The notes under the pieces are model-generated. The model was not told the DNA's origin and ran no database searches. It saw only the letters and a list, made by a program, of their open reading frames with translations. 32,374 bases of DNA from the NCBI RefSeq assembly GCF_000372745.1, contig NZ_KB889731.1, positions 169 to 32,542 on the forward strand, read 5' to 3'. Both the position numbers and the translations under genes were made by a program. Of this stretch, positions 24,800-31,984 are shown piece after piece; positions within the stretch are counted from its first letter, which is position 1; every line of letters begins with the position of its first letter. This DNA comes from Embleya scabrispora DSM 41855. GTDB taxonomy: Bacteria > Actinomycetota > Actinomycetes > Streptomycetales > Streptomycetaceae.

Positions 24800-25125
24800 T
24801 CAGAACCCCACCGATCCGCCCCCTCGGCACGCGGGTGGCCGCCCTTCGGCTCGATCGGCCTCTTCCGGCCGCCCAGTGCGGGAACACTCGAAATCGGATG
24901 CGGCGTCGTGGGCTCCCGCCGCGGCCGAGGCTATGCCTCCGAGGCCATCCGGGCCCGGTCGGAGTTCGCCCTCACCGGTCCGCGCGTCCACACCGTGCCC
25001 GCCGCCGTGGAGTCGTCGAACCCGGCGTCGATCCGCGTGCTGGAGAAGGCCGGCTTCCAGCGGTGGGCCACCGAGGGGGCGTGGCCCGGTACAGGATCAC
25101 GAGCCCCGACCACTTTCGGCGCTGA
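24800..25125 (+). pseudogene. GNAT-family N-acetyltransferase, N-truncated and frameshifted
   Basis: The central acetyl-CoA-binding part of a RimJ/RimL-type GNAT is clear. It shows FGSIGLFRPP, GTLEIGCGVVGSRRGRGYASEAI (pyrophosphate loop R-G-R-G-Y-A), then SSNPASIRVLEKAGFQRWATEG. At a run of five G (25075-25079) the frame changes to GVARYRITSPDHFRR and stops at 25125; one more G would restore it. The first 50 or so residues of the family are not recognisable, so the gene seems truly decayed. A strong hairpin follows at 25131. Confidence 0.75.
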
Positions 25126-25130
25126 CCCCT

Positions 25131-25159
25131 GGGCCCTGGAGGCGCGGCCTCCAGGGCCC
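25131..25159 (+). terminator. Perfect 12-bp hairpin after the GNAT remnant
   Basis: GGGCCCTGGAGG (25131-25142) pairs fully with CCTCCAGGGCCC (25148-25159) around CGCGG. It lies 5 bases past the GNAT stop; no T-run follows, as is common for actinobacterial terminators. Confidence 0.75.
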
Positions 25160-25254
25160 TCCCCGCAGTCGCGGGCCTGCTGGGCCGGCGCTGAGGAAAA
25201 AACACCGCCGCGAGACGGCCGCTCCGACTGAGCCGTGAGACAGCCGGAGAAATC

Positions 25255-25289
25255 ATGGTCGGCGGGCGGGGACCCCGCCCGCCAACCAT
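25255..25289 (-). terminator. Strong hairpin after the ricin-lectin gene
   Basis: The arms GGCGGGCGGGG (25261-25271) and CCCCGCCCGCC (25273-25283) are extended, after one mismatch, by ATGGT and ACCAT. The hairpin is about 60 bases beyond the minus-strand lectin stop. Confidence 0.75.
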
Positions 25290-25350
25290 GCGAGGCGCCG
25301 AATGGGCGGTCAGAGCCGGTGAGACCCCCACGCCGGGCCCGATGGGGGAG

Positions 25351-26337
25351 CTACATCCGCCACTCCTGGCTCGGCGCGCCGTTGCAGTCGAGGATGACCA
25401 GGCGTGTCCCGTTGCCGATGGTGGGTGCCGTCAGACAACGGTTGGCGGTGGTGTTGCGGATGCGGTAGATCGCGTAGCGGTGGATGTCCCAGGAGGTGAC
25501 CTCGACGACCCAGCGCTGGCCGGCGCGGCGGGTGTCGCACGGCTGTTGGACGAGCGTGGCACCAGGTGCCGTCGAACCGCCTTCGAGATCCAGGCACTTG
25601 CGGGAGTGGGTGGCCACCAACTGGGAGGCGTAGCCGTCGGGAAGGGTGTGGGCGTACCACTCCTGATGGGGGCCGGCCACGAAGTCCCACAGCCAGACCG
25701 GCACTCCGGAGGCGGTGGATGCGTACCACACGTCCATGACCCTGCCGCTCAGCGGGTTGCTCACCGGGCGGGTCATCGACCACTCCTGGGCGCTCTTGGC
25801 GGCGCACGGCGCCTGGTGCAGGGACGCGCCTTCCGGGAGCGTGTCGGCGGCTTCGAGGCACAGGTGGCTGTTGTCGTTGACGAAACGGTACAGCGGCCGG
25901 CCCCAGCCGTCGTAGCGGACGACGAACGGCTCCCATGCCTGGCTGGAGCCGTTGTGACACGGGACCTGCCGGACGCGCGCGCCGGGGGCGCGGCTGCCGC
26001 CCTCGACGTCCATGCACATGCGGCTGTGCGAGGCCATGATCTGCCACGTGTAGCGGTTCGAGGGGCGTGGGAGGAACTGCCAGCGCTGGTTCTGCCCGCC
26101 GTGGAAGGGCCAGAGCCGCACCCCGGCGCCGGATGCCTCCGACGAGTTCTCCACTTCCGCGACCGCGCTGGAGCCGGGGCTCCCGAGATAGCCGGCGGTG
26201 GGCCAGAGCGGCTGGTCGGCCGCGGAGGCGGGGGGTGCGCCCGCCGCCGTCATCAGGGCGAGGAGCATGGCCATCAGTACCGCCCACAGGCAAGCGGAGC
26301 GCGGTGCGCGACGCCTCCGCCGTAGTTGTTCGTTCAT
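25351..26337 (-). CDS. Secreted lectin with two ricin-type beta-trefoil domains
   Basis: This 328-residue protein starts at ATG 26337 behind GAAGGGACG. A basic start (NEQLRRRRRAPRSA) and hydrophobic core (AVLMAMLLALMTAAGA) form a signal peptide cleaved near ASAAD. The mature part carries six QxW signatures (QRWQF, QAWEP, QEWSM, QEWYA, QRWVV, QEWRM), enough for two ricin trefoils. Conserved cysteine segments are MCMDVEGGSRAPGA, LCLEAADTLPEGA and KCLDLEGGSTAPGA. No catalytic domain is present, so it is a pure carbohydrate-binding exoprotein. Ligand unknown. The next gene is divergent, with about 210 bases between. Confidence 0.88.
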   Translation of the reverse strand: MNEQLRRRRRAPRSACLWAVLMAMLLALMTAAGAPPASAADQPLWPTAGYLGSPGSSAVAEVENSSEASGAGVRLWPFHGGQNQRWQFLPRPSNRYTWQIMASHSRMCMDVEGGSRAPGARVRQVPCHNGSSQAWEPFVVRYDGWGRPLYRFVNDNSHLCLEAADTLPEGASLHQAPCAAKSAQEWSMTRPVSNPLSGRVMDVWYASTASGVPVWLWDFVAGPHQEWYAHTLPDGYASQLVATHSRKCLDLEGGSTAPGATLVQQPCDTRRAGQRWVVEVTSWDIHRYAIYRIRNTTANRCLTAPTIGNGTRLVILDCNGAPSQEWRM

Positions 26338-26548
26338 CGGCCGTCCCTTCGGCGAGGGGCCGCCGAAAGCGGCCCGTTCGGAGGGGACGTGGCCCGGCGA
26401 AGCAGAATCTCTCAGGGTCCGCCGGAATTTTTTCCCGGGCTCTTTTGCCATCACCGAGTGAACCTGGGCGCTCTTCTCGAATTCGATCGCAGCGGGATTG
26501 CCGCCGCGAGAAGATCACGACAGCAGGCACAGGACGTAGGGAGCCCAG

Positions 26549-26959
26549 GTGACTGGCCGGACAGCGAAGATCGCATCGCTCTGTGAGTGCGGCAGCGCGG
26601 CGGTGCGGCAGGTGAACCAGTTCATCGACCACGGTGAGCTGTGGTGGGACGCCGAGTTCTCTTGCAACGGCTGCGGCGCCCACCTGTGTGAACATGCCGG
26701 GCGGGGGACGGCTCCTGATGAGGTGCGGGAGGCCCTGCTCGCGGCGCATGGCCCGGCCACACTGCGGTTGCCCCATCCGGTGCCAAGCCTTCTCCCGGCT
26801 CTGAAGGTCCTCCGCGAGGTCTCGGCCGTGTCGTTGTCACAGGCCCGTGAGCTGGTCGAGAAACTGAGCCACGACGGTGTGGCGGGCACGTTGCCGGAGA
26901 TGGAGTTTCTGAAGACTCGGCTGCAACTCCGCGGGGTTCCAGTCGACATCGATCGGTAG
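26549..26959 (+). CDS. Small protein with zinc-ribbon-like N-terminus and L7/L12-like C-terminal segment
   Basis: The protein has 136 residues from GTG 26549 behind AGGGAG. Cysteines C12-x-C14 and C39-x2-C42 look like a zinc-ribbon pair (CECGSAA and CNGCGAHLC). Residues about 82-110 (LPALKVLREVSAVSLSQARELVEKL) resemble the helix-loop of the ribosomal L7/L12 C-terminal domain, found in small actinobacterial proteins of unknown role. No signal peptide, so cytoplasmic. Its end meets the converging ASCH gene closely. Domain resemblance is by eye; function unknown. Confidence 0.7.
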   Translation: MTGRTAKIASLCECGSAAVRQVNQFIDHGELWWDAEFSCNGCGAHLCEHAGRGTAPDEVREALLAAHGPATLRLPHPVPSLLPALKVLREVSAVSLSQARELVEKLSHDGVAGTLPEMEFLKTRLQLRGVPVDIDR

Positions 26960-26979
26960 CTCTGCCCAAAGGCGTGGAG

Positions 26980-27418
26980 TCACCCGTCGGCCGTGTGCGG
27001 GAGGAGTCTGAAGCGTTTGGTGACGACCGGGGTGTCGTCGCCGACGGTGAAGTCGGGGGTCGCCCATCGCCGCCCGCATCTCGGGGCCGTGCCAGAAGCT
27101 TTCGTGGTTGGCCCGCCATTGCGCGATCGAGGTGTCGCCCTCGCCCTCGTCGCGGACGTGCGGCCAGTCGACGTCCGCCAGCCGCAGCACACGAACCTCC
27201 GTCACCTCGACGACACCGACCCCGCGTCCGTGCGAATCGAGAACGGTGTAGCGCTCGCCGACCTGCGGGAGTTCCTCGCCCTCGTGCTCGTAGTCCGCCA
27301 GAACACCGGTGGTGCTGGTCTTGGTCCCCTCGAGCACCGCAGTGACGAGTGCGTCGCGCAGCGGGCCGGGGAAGGCGAACTCCATTGGCGGGTAATCGAA
27401 TCCGTCGATCGTGCTCAT
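26980..27418 (-). pseudogene. ASCH-domain protein with a single C-terminal frameshift
   Basis: The gene starts at ATG 27418 (STIDGFDYPPMEFAFPGPLRD) and shows the ASCH signature ALVTAVLEGTKTSTTGVL and EELPQVGERYTVLDSHGRGVG. Further on come VTEVRVLRLADVDW and AQWRANHESFWHG. At a run of five bases (27055-27059) the frame shifts; removing one restores DPDFTVGDDTPVV and ends RFRLLPHTADG at 26980, the expected family end. Read as it stands, translation continues antisense into the neighbouring gene. ASCH domains form a PUA-like fold that binds RNA or acts on modified nucleosides. With only one homopolymer break, a sequencing error is possible and the gene may be intact in the cell. Confidence 0.72.
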
Positions 27419-27539
27419 GCGTCCACACTAAACCTCGTACCACGCGGTCGACATCGACCGATGCCCTCCGGGCGCGGTGGTGAGGTCGACAGGGCCGGTG
27501 CCCGGCCGAACAAGGACACCGCGCCGGATTCAGACGAAT

Positions 27540-27645
27540 CCGCGGTGAGGAACCAGAGTTCGAGTCGGAGTCGGGTGGGTCGCCCGGTGGCGGGGGCGGC
27601 GGGTTCGGGTTGTACGACGCGCACGAAGAGGCCGAGTTGTGGTGA
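27540..27645 (+). pseudogene. C-terminal tail of a TniA/Mu-type transposase
   Basis: In one frame a Glu/Gly-rich linker (EEPEFESESGGSPGGGG) leads to GLYDAHEEAELW and stop at 27645, as transposases paired with TniB-type ATPases end. The stop overlaps a GTG (27642) that opens the TniB-like gene, the normal operon junction. The upstream catalytic part is absent. Confidence 0.55.
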
Positions 27646-28027
27646 ACGGCGTGGACCCTGCGAACGGGCGGTGGCCGTCGCCGGCGATGTGGGACGGCTT
27701 CCTGGACTTCGTCAACCGGCCGCCCGCCACACCGCCCGAAGCGGGCGCACGCGGTCGCCGCCGCCGTGAGCGCGGTGGCGAGCACGAGCCGGGCCGAGCA
27801 CGGGGTGGAGGAACGCCTGGCGTATCACTCGCGATTCGCGGTCGTGCGCACCCCGACGATCGACGCGATCTCGCGGACGGTGCGCACCCTGATGATCCGG
27901 GTCGCCACCTGGACACCGGTGCCCGGCCGTGCGTGATCGTCACCGGACCGCCCACCACCGGCAAGACCACCGCGCTGCCGCAGGCCGGTCGGGCGTGCCA
28001 CCTCGCCGAGGCCGCCCGACGCGGCGG
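27642..28027 (+). pseudogene. TniB-like AAA ATPase of a transposon, N-terminal half, frameshifted
   Basis: From GTG 27642: WDGFLDFVNRPPATPP, then after a disrupted stretch EERLAYHSRFAVVRTPTIDAI. After a second frame change near 27928 comes VIVTGPPTTGKTTALPQAGRA with Walker A GPPTTGKT. This is the N-terminal half of a TniB-type transposition ATPase. It ends abruptly near 28027 in a transposase fragment, and its second half lies at 29440-29760. Confidence 0.68.
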
Positions 28028-28029
28028 AA

Positions 28030-28320
28030 GTTCCGCTACATGCTGATCGGGGAGGCGGCCGACCCGACACTGGGCAGGCGGCAACGCGAGGCGCTGGTGC
28101 GGGCGTTGGCGGGGTGGAGCACCGGCATCCGGACGGGCGGATGGTGCGGATCACCCGGTGGACGCTGGACCGCTGGATACTCGAGTGGCGCCAGGGTGGG
28201 TTCGACGCGCTGGTGCCGTCCCGGTGCCAGTCCCAGCCACGCACTCTGCCCGAGGTGGTGGAGCCGGCGATGGCGCTGAAGAAGGAGAACCCGGACCGCA
28301 CGGCCGCGCAGGTCAGCTCG
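28030..28320 (+). pseudogene. N-terminal fragment of a TniA/Mu-type transposase
   Basis: KFRYMLIGEAADPTLGRRQREALV runs, with a frameshift near 28110, into HPDGRMVRITRWTLDRWILEW. RQGGFDALVPSRCQSQP and MALKKENPDRTAAQV follow. This is the helix-turn-helix N-terminus seen in actinobacterial TniA-like transposases. It lies downstream of TniB, the wrong order for one element. A further readable scrap (ARVAAFATGKNFLDEAAS, about 28325-28395) is unassigned. Confidence 0.65.
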
Positions 28321-28436
28321 CTCTGCGGGCCCGCGTCGCCGCGTTCGCCACCGGCAAGAATTTCCTCGACGAGGCCGCCTCCCGCGCATCCGTGAGCGAG
28401 GTGGTCGGCGACTGGGTGCCGGTTCCTACTCCCCGG

Positions 28437-29006
28437 TCAACCACAGGACGACACGGGCTGCAGGGATATGACCTCACTGAGCGCCATGGTGACGGTGCGG
28501 TCGTTCGCCTTGAGGGTCAAAAACCCGTAGTTGCTCTCGCTCAGAGGCCCGCAGACAGTGCCGGCCTCGGTGCTTACGTGGACCGGACTCCGCGCCGCAC
28601 TGCCCGTGTTGCCGGTGTTGCCGGCCTTGTCCGCTTTCACGGGCCACCAGGAAGTGGCCGCCGACAGGGCGAGCAGCGCGACGGCCGTGAAGGTCAGGGC
28701 GATTCCGGTACGCAGGGCACGACTCATTCGCTGGGAGGCAGCCGGGCGGGCCACGGTCCGGTATAGAGGCCAGGCAGCGAGGCCGACGAGGAAGACAGCG
28801 CAGCAGGCGACGACCAGGGCGCTCAGCGCCAGCACCCCGGCCGCTAGTTGGACGTCCCATGGGACCCCCGCCGGGCCGCTGTCCTTGAGTACCCCGCACA
28901 GGCCGACGAAGCCCAGGACGGCCAGTTGGATGCCCTGCCAGCCCTTGGCGGTCGTCCGCAGGTCATCGGGGGTCGGTGCCTGTCCGTGTCCGGCATCGCT
29001 CGTCAT
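28437..29006 (-). CDS. 189-residue membrane protein, unknown function
   Basis: This intact gene has a textbook GAGGAGG site before ATG 29006. The polar start (TSDAGHGQAPTPDDLRTTAK) is followed by hydrophobic segments at about 24-40 (IQLAVLGFVGLCGVL), 52-80 (LAAGVLALSALVVACCAVFLVGLAAW) and 95-120 (GIALTFTAVALLALSAATSWW). The C-terminal 65 residues are soluble with two cysteines (TVCGPLSE and the penultimate C) and probably face outside. No family recognised. It sits between the two halves of a broken TniB gene, so it may be transposon cargo or an insertion passenger, yet its frame is clean while its surroundings are decayed. Confidence 0.78.
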   Translation of the reverse strand: MTSDAGHGQAPTPDDLRTTAKGWQGIQLAVLGFVGLCGVLKDSGPAGVPWDVQLAAGVLALSALVVACCAVFLVGLAAWPLYRTVARPAASQRMSRALRTGIALTFTAVALLALSAATSWWPVKADKAGNTGNTGSAARSPVHVSTEAGTVCGPLSESNYGFLTLKANDRTVTMALSEVISLQPVSSCG

Positions 29007-29179
29007 GGATTCGGCCTCCTCGCAGCGGGTCGATCCTCGCAGGTGCGCCCACTCGGTCACGGAAGCCACCTCGGCGGGGACATTCCATTCACCCGTCCGC
29101 CGCACCACCTTCGTAGTCCTCGGCGTCGCAGCGTCGTCGACCCGCCGAATCGGTGAACCACCGGCACCTCGCTGGCGAC

Positions 29180-29209
29180 CGCCCCGCCGGAACACCCACC
29201 GGCGGGGCG
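29180..29209. terminator. Perfect 11-bp hairpin, probable terminator
   Basis: CGCCCCGCCGG (29180-29190) and CCGGCGGGGCG (29199-29209) flank an 8-base loop. It separates the 189-residue membrane gene from a coding-like scrap at 29215-29436. For a minus-strand gene ending at 29245 it would be correctly placed. Confidence 0.6.
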
Positions 29210-29214
29210 TCGTC

Positions 29215-29436
29215 GTCAGAGTCCGTCGGCATCGTGAACGCCGCCTACATAGGCATTTTCAACTCCGGGCAACACCTGGCCCACCTCACCGGGATGGCCG
29301 GGATCATGTACGCGCCGCGCAGCCACTGCGCGCTGGATGTGTTCTCGCCCATCAGCACGTGGGAGGGCTGGAAGTCCTTCGTGGACACGACGCGCCCCCG
29401 GGCCCCGTCGGCCGACGACCCGGCATGGACGCTCAC
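29215..29436. other. Unidentified coding-like fragment, strand uncertain
   Basis: Third positions are strongly G/C in two opposed frames: plus (VNAAYIGIFNSGQHLAHL, FSPISTWEGWKSFVDT) and minus (STKDFQPSHVLMGENTSSAQ, stop at 29245). The hairpin at 29180-29209 would suit the minus-strand reading. No family recognised on either strand; it ends at the TniB second half. Confidence 0.35.
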
Positions 29437-29439
29437 GGC

Positions 29440-29765
29440 TCGCGGGGACCACGCGACTGGTCTTCGTCGACGACGTGCATCTGCTCGACACCCCTACCCG
29501 ATCGGACGAGGAGACGTCGGACCGGATGAAATATCTCGGCGAGCGCATCCCGGCGACGTTCGCCCACGCCCGCGTCGATGTCGACGGCTCCGCGTCGTTG
29601 ACCGGGGCCCGCGGCCGGCAGATCGCGGGGCGCTTCAACCTGCTGCGCCACACTCCCCTGCCGTATGGGACGCGCGTACACAAGGACACCTGGGCGGACC
29701 TGGTCGGCGACATGGAGGGCGCGCGTTGCGCCTGCGTCGACATCGGGCGGGCGCTCTGGAGCGAC
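29440..29765 (+). pseudogene. TniB-like ATPase, C-terminal half
   Basis: TTRLVFVDDVHLLD is the Walker B of the ATPase whose Walker A lies at 27.97 kb. SDRMKYLGERIPATFAHARV, DVDGSASLTGARGRQIAGRF and DTWADLVGDMEGA follow. At about 29722 the frame shifts to ALRLRRHRAGAL, and homology ends at an IS5-type remnant. About 60 residues between the two halves are missing. Confidence 0.7.
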
Positions 29766-29995
29766 ACGCGGAGTAGATGACCAGGGCTGCTGCTGTTGCG
29801 GTGCCGAGGAAGACGTAACCGCGCTTGTCGTATCCGGCGGCCACGGCCCGGTGTTGTTGGAGTCGGTTGATCGTTCGTTCGATGGTGTTGCGTTTCCTGT
29901 AGCGCTCTTCGTCGAAGCCGGGTGGTCGTCCGCCGCGTGAGCCGTTGCGCCGGCGGGCGGCAACCCGCCCCGCGAGCGGCCCAGACCCTCGCCTC
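29766..29995 (-). pseudogene. IS5-family transposase, C-terminal remnant
   Basis: On the minus strand GRPPGFDEERYRKRNTIERT, INRLQQHRAVAAGYDKRGYV and FLGTATAAALVIYS form the usual end of IS5-group transposases, including the Y-x2-R-x6-E region (RYRKRNTIE). The DDE Asp residues are missing, and the reading frame passes straight into the opposite-strand TniB remnant without its own stop. Only the last 65 or so residues remain. Confidence 0.72.
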
Positions 29996-30090
29996 CGGCA
30001 CCACCTCCACCAGGCGGGCGACGAGGCTGTGCCACGGCGTCTCGTCTGGTGTTCCGTCCTGGCCGCACCCACCGGAACAACCGTGCGTCC

Positions 30091-30126
30091 GGGACGTGTT
30101 CGGGACATGTCCGGGACAGTTGGGAC
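30091..30126. promoter_or_regulatory. Phased GGGAC direct repeats upstream of a secreted-protein gene
   Basis: GGGAC occurs at 30091, 30102, 30113 and 30122 (spacings 11, 11 and 9), about 70-100 bases before the start at 30194. One-turn spacing suits a regulator or alternative sigma factor site; unproven. Confidence 0.35.
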
Positions 30127-30193
30127 AGTGGATGATTCGTACTCGACGCAAGCACAGTGGCCCTACCACGACGGAAAGCAGGTGATCGCGATC

Positions 30194-30589
30194 ATGCGCA
30201 TCCGAACACGTCTCGTACCCCTCGCAGCAGCCGCTTCCCTGATCGGAACGGCCCTGGTCATTGCCGCTCCCGCAGGCGCGGCACAGGCACTGTCCTGCTA
30301 CGGGTCCGCCAACAGCTACTTCAAGCCCGACGGACCGATGGACTATCCGGCAGGGGACCTGCTGTGGAGTTCGGGCGCCTGCAACGACATCAACATCAAG
30401 CCGAAGACCAACCGGTATGTGATGGTCTGCGTCGAGGACGTTCCCGGAGGCACGATGGACTGCCCGCAGGAGTACGTCCGCGCCGCCGCGAACCAGTGGA
30501 CCGTGGTCAAGCCCAACGTCGACCCCGGCACGGCGTTCGTCTTCAAGTTCCGCTCCGCCGCCCAGTCCAGCGGCAGTTGGGCCGCCTAA
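30194..30589 (+). CDS. Small secreted protein, 131 residues, unknown function
   Basis: ATG 30194 has a weak GCAGG upstream; an in-frame GTG at 30182 is also possible. A signal peptide (RIRTRLVPLAAAASLIGTALVI) ends at AGAAQA. The mature part of about 100 residues has four cysteines (LSCYG, GACND, MVCVED, MDCPQE), probably two disulfides, and ends SSGSWAA. No family recognised. A hairpin follows at 30623, so it is monocistronic, and another small exported protein comes next. Confidence 0.75.
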   Translation: MRIRTRLVPLAAAASLIGTALVIAAPAGAAQALSCYGSANSYFKPDGPMDYPAGDLLWSSGACNDINIKPKTNRYVMVCVEDVPGGTMDCPQEYVRAAANQWTVVKPNVDPGTAFVFKFRSAAQSSGSWAA

Positions 30590-30622
30590 GCCCTGTCCGA
30601 CAGCCCTCACCGCATACCCCGC

Positions 30623-30642
30623 CCGCGGCACGGAAGCCGCGG
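30623..30642 (+). terminator. Hairpin after the 131-residue secreted protein
   Basis: CCGCGGC (30623-30629) pairs with GCCGCGG (30636-30642) around a 6-base loop, 34 bases past the stop. Confidence 0.5.
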
Positions 30643-30781
30643 CAGTTCGGCCTGGACGGCCTGGACGGCCCTTCCGAGTCCGCGTGCGGCTCCGATCGAA
30701 AGCACCGCGATCATGACCACCGCGCGTGCCACCGCGGCAAGATCGCCTCGATTCGTCATCCAAGGAGAGGAGTCCCCCACC

Positions 30782-31264
30782 ATGAAGACCTGGGCACTCA
30801 AACTGGCCTCCCTCGCCGGGGGCATCGCGCTGGCTGCCACGGCACTCACCGGCTCTGCGCAGGCCGTCCCCTCGTCCCCGAGCACCACGGCGCTGGTCGA
30901 GAAGACACCCGGGGCTCCCTATCAAACCTCCGACGGCTGGTGCCACTTCAGCAACTGGGGCGGCAACTTCTACTGCCTGGGGGCACCGGTCGACGCGGTG
31001 ATCTGGCAGAAGCCCGACGGGTATCCGCAAGTCTTCGTACTCGGCACCAACCGGGCCGTCTACAGCCGCTGGTCGACGAGTTCCGGGGTGAGCGGCTGGT
31101 ACAGCGGACTGGGCGGCTCCTGCAACCCGGAGTCCGGGTTCGACTCGAGGTCCAGCGGCTGGTCCATCACCATCGCCTGCGTGGGCACGGACAGCCGGTG
31201 GTGGCACACCAAGCGGAGCACAAGTGGAACGTGGTCCGGCTGGAAGCTGGGCAAGGGGTTCTAG
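30782..31264 (+). CDS. Small secreted PLL/DUF346-like lectin-type protein
   Basis: This 160-residue protein has AAGGAGAGGAG before ATG 30782. The signal peptide (KTWALKLASLAGGIALAATALTG) is cleaved near AQA-V. The mature region has two Trp-rich propeller-like units: VFVLGTNRAVYSRWSTSSG with GWYSGLGG, and ITIACVGTDSRWWHTKRS with TWSGWKLGKGF. The G-T-[DN]-x-x-[VWL]-W/Y pattern resembles DUF346/PLL-type beta-propeller lectins, which usually carry five or more blades; two is short, so it would have to oligomerise or use another fold. An upstream unit (GWCHFSNWGGNFYC) may form a disulfide cap. Carbohydrate binding is inferred. Confidence 0.72.
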   Translation: MKTWALKLASLAGGIALAATALTGSAQAVPSSPSTTALVEKTPGAPYQTSDGWCHFSNWGGNFYCLGAPVDAVIWQKPDGYPQVFVLGTNRAVYSRWSTSSGVSGWYSGLGGSCNPESGFDSRSSGWSITIACVGTDSRWWHTKRSTSGTWSGWKLGKGF

Positions 31265-31439
31265 GCCCAACGAAATGCCCGTCCATGCCACCGCCCGCGG
31301 CCCCGGGGCAATGACTTCCATCGGCTCTCCGGACATCGTGTCGTACGCCGGCGCGTCCGGCGGCTGACGGACCAGTGAAAGGACCTGTCTGCCGGCCACG
31401 CACGACGAACGCCGCCAGGCGGACCCCTCGACCTGGAGG

Positions 31440-31838
31440 TTGACGGTGTCGAAGGCGTGCCACAGGCCCGGGCGGTCTGGGCGGACGCCTTGACGGTGCC
31501 GATGGAGGTGCCGGTGGTGACGTCGTGTCGGTTGGGCGAGTCCCGGAAGTAGGGGTCGCCGGTTCCGTCGCTGACCTTCCACAGCCTGCTGTTCTCGGTC
31601 TGGAACCGCGCCCGGATGCTGCTCATCGAGGTGGTGGGGGTGGGGGTGTAGCAGAAGCTGCCGAAGCTGCCGTCGAGGCCGGTGTGCCGGTCGTCGGCGG
31701 TGAGCCGGTGCGGGGTGTCGGTGGACTTCTCGTTGCCCCACGGCTGGGCGTTCGCGTTGCCGACCGGCTTGGTCATCGTGGGTTTGGCCGTGCCGGCTTC
31801 GGCCGACCGGTAGTCGTACCGGAACCTGCCGGGGACTG
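31440..31838 (-). pseudogene. Degraded partial copy of the secreted metalloprotease
   Basis: On the minus strand YDYRSAEAGTAKPTMTKPVG, NANAQPWGNEKSTDTPH and CYTPTPTTSMSS match the N-terminal domain of the protease at 9943-11511 almost residue for residue. After a frame change near 31465 WHAFDTVNLQVEG continues the match, then homology stops. Signal peptide, HExxH core and lectin domain are absent. It is a duplication remnant, and nucleotide similarity is still obvious. Confidence 0.85.
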
Positions 31839-31984
31839 ACGGCCGGTCATACCCAGGGGGCGATTGCGGAACCTGCGGATCCGCCTGTGCGGTTACCCAG
31901 TGCCGCAGCCCATCCTTTTCGGGGAGCGGCTCGTCCGTCTCCGGAGTGACGTCGACTCTCCGAGATTTCAAGAGACTGTGATCC

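Noticed and set aside
29216-31741. 841-codon minus-strand open frame
   Set aside because: It crosses two well-supported secreted-protein genes, TniB and IS5 remnants; only a short part matches the protease copy.
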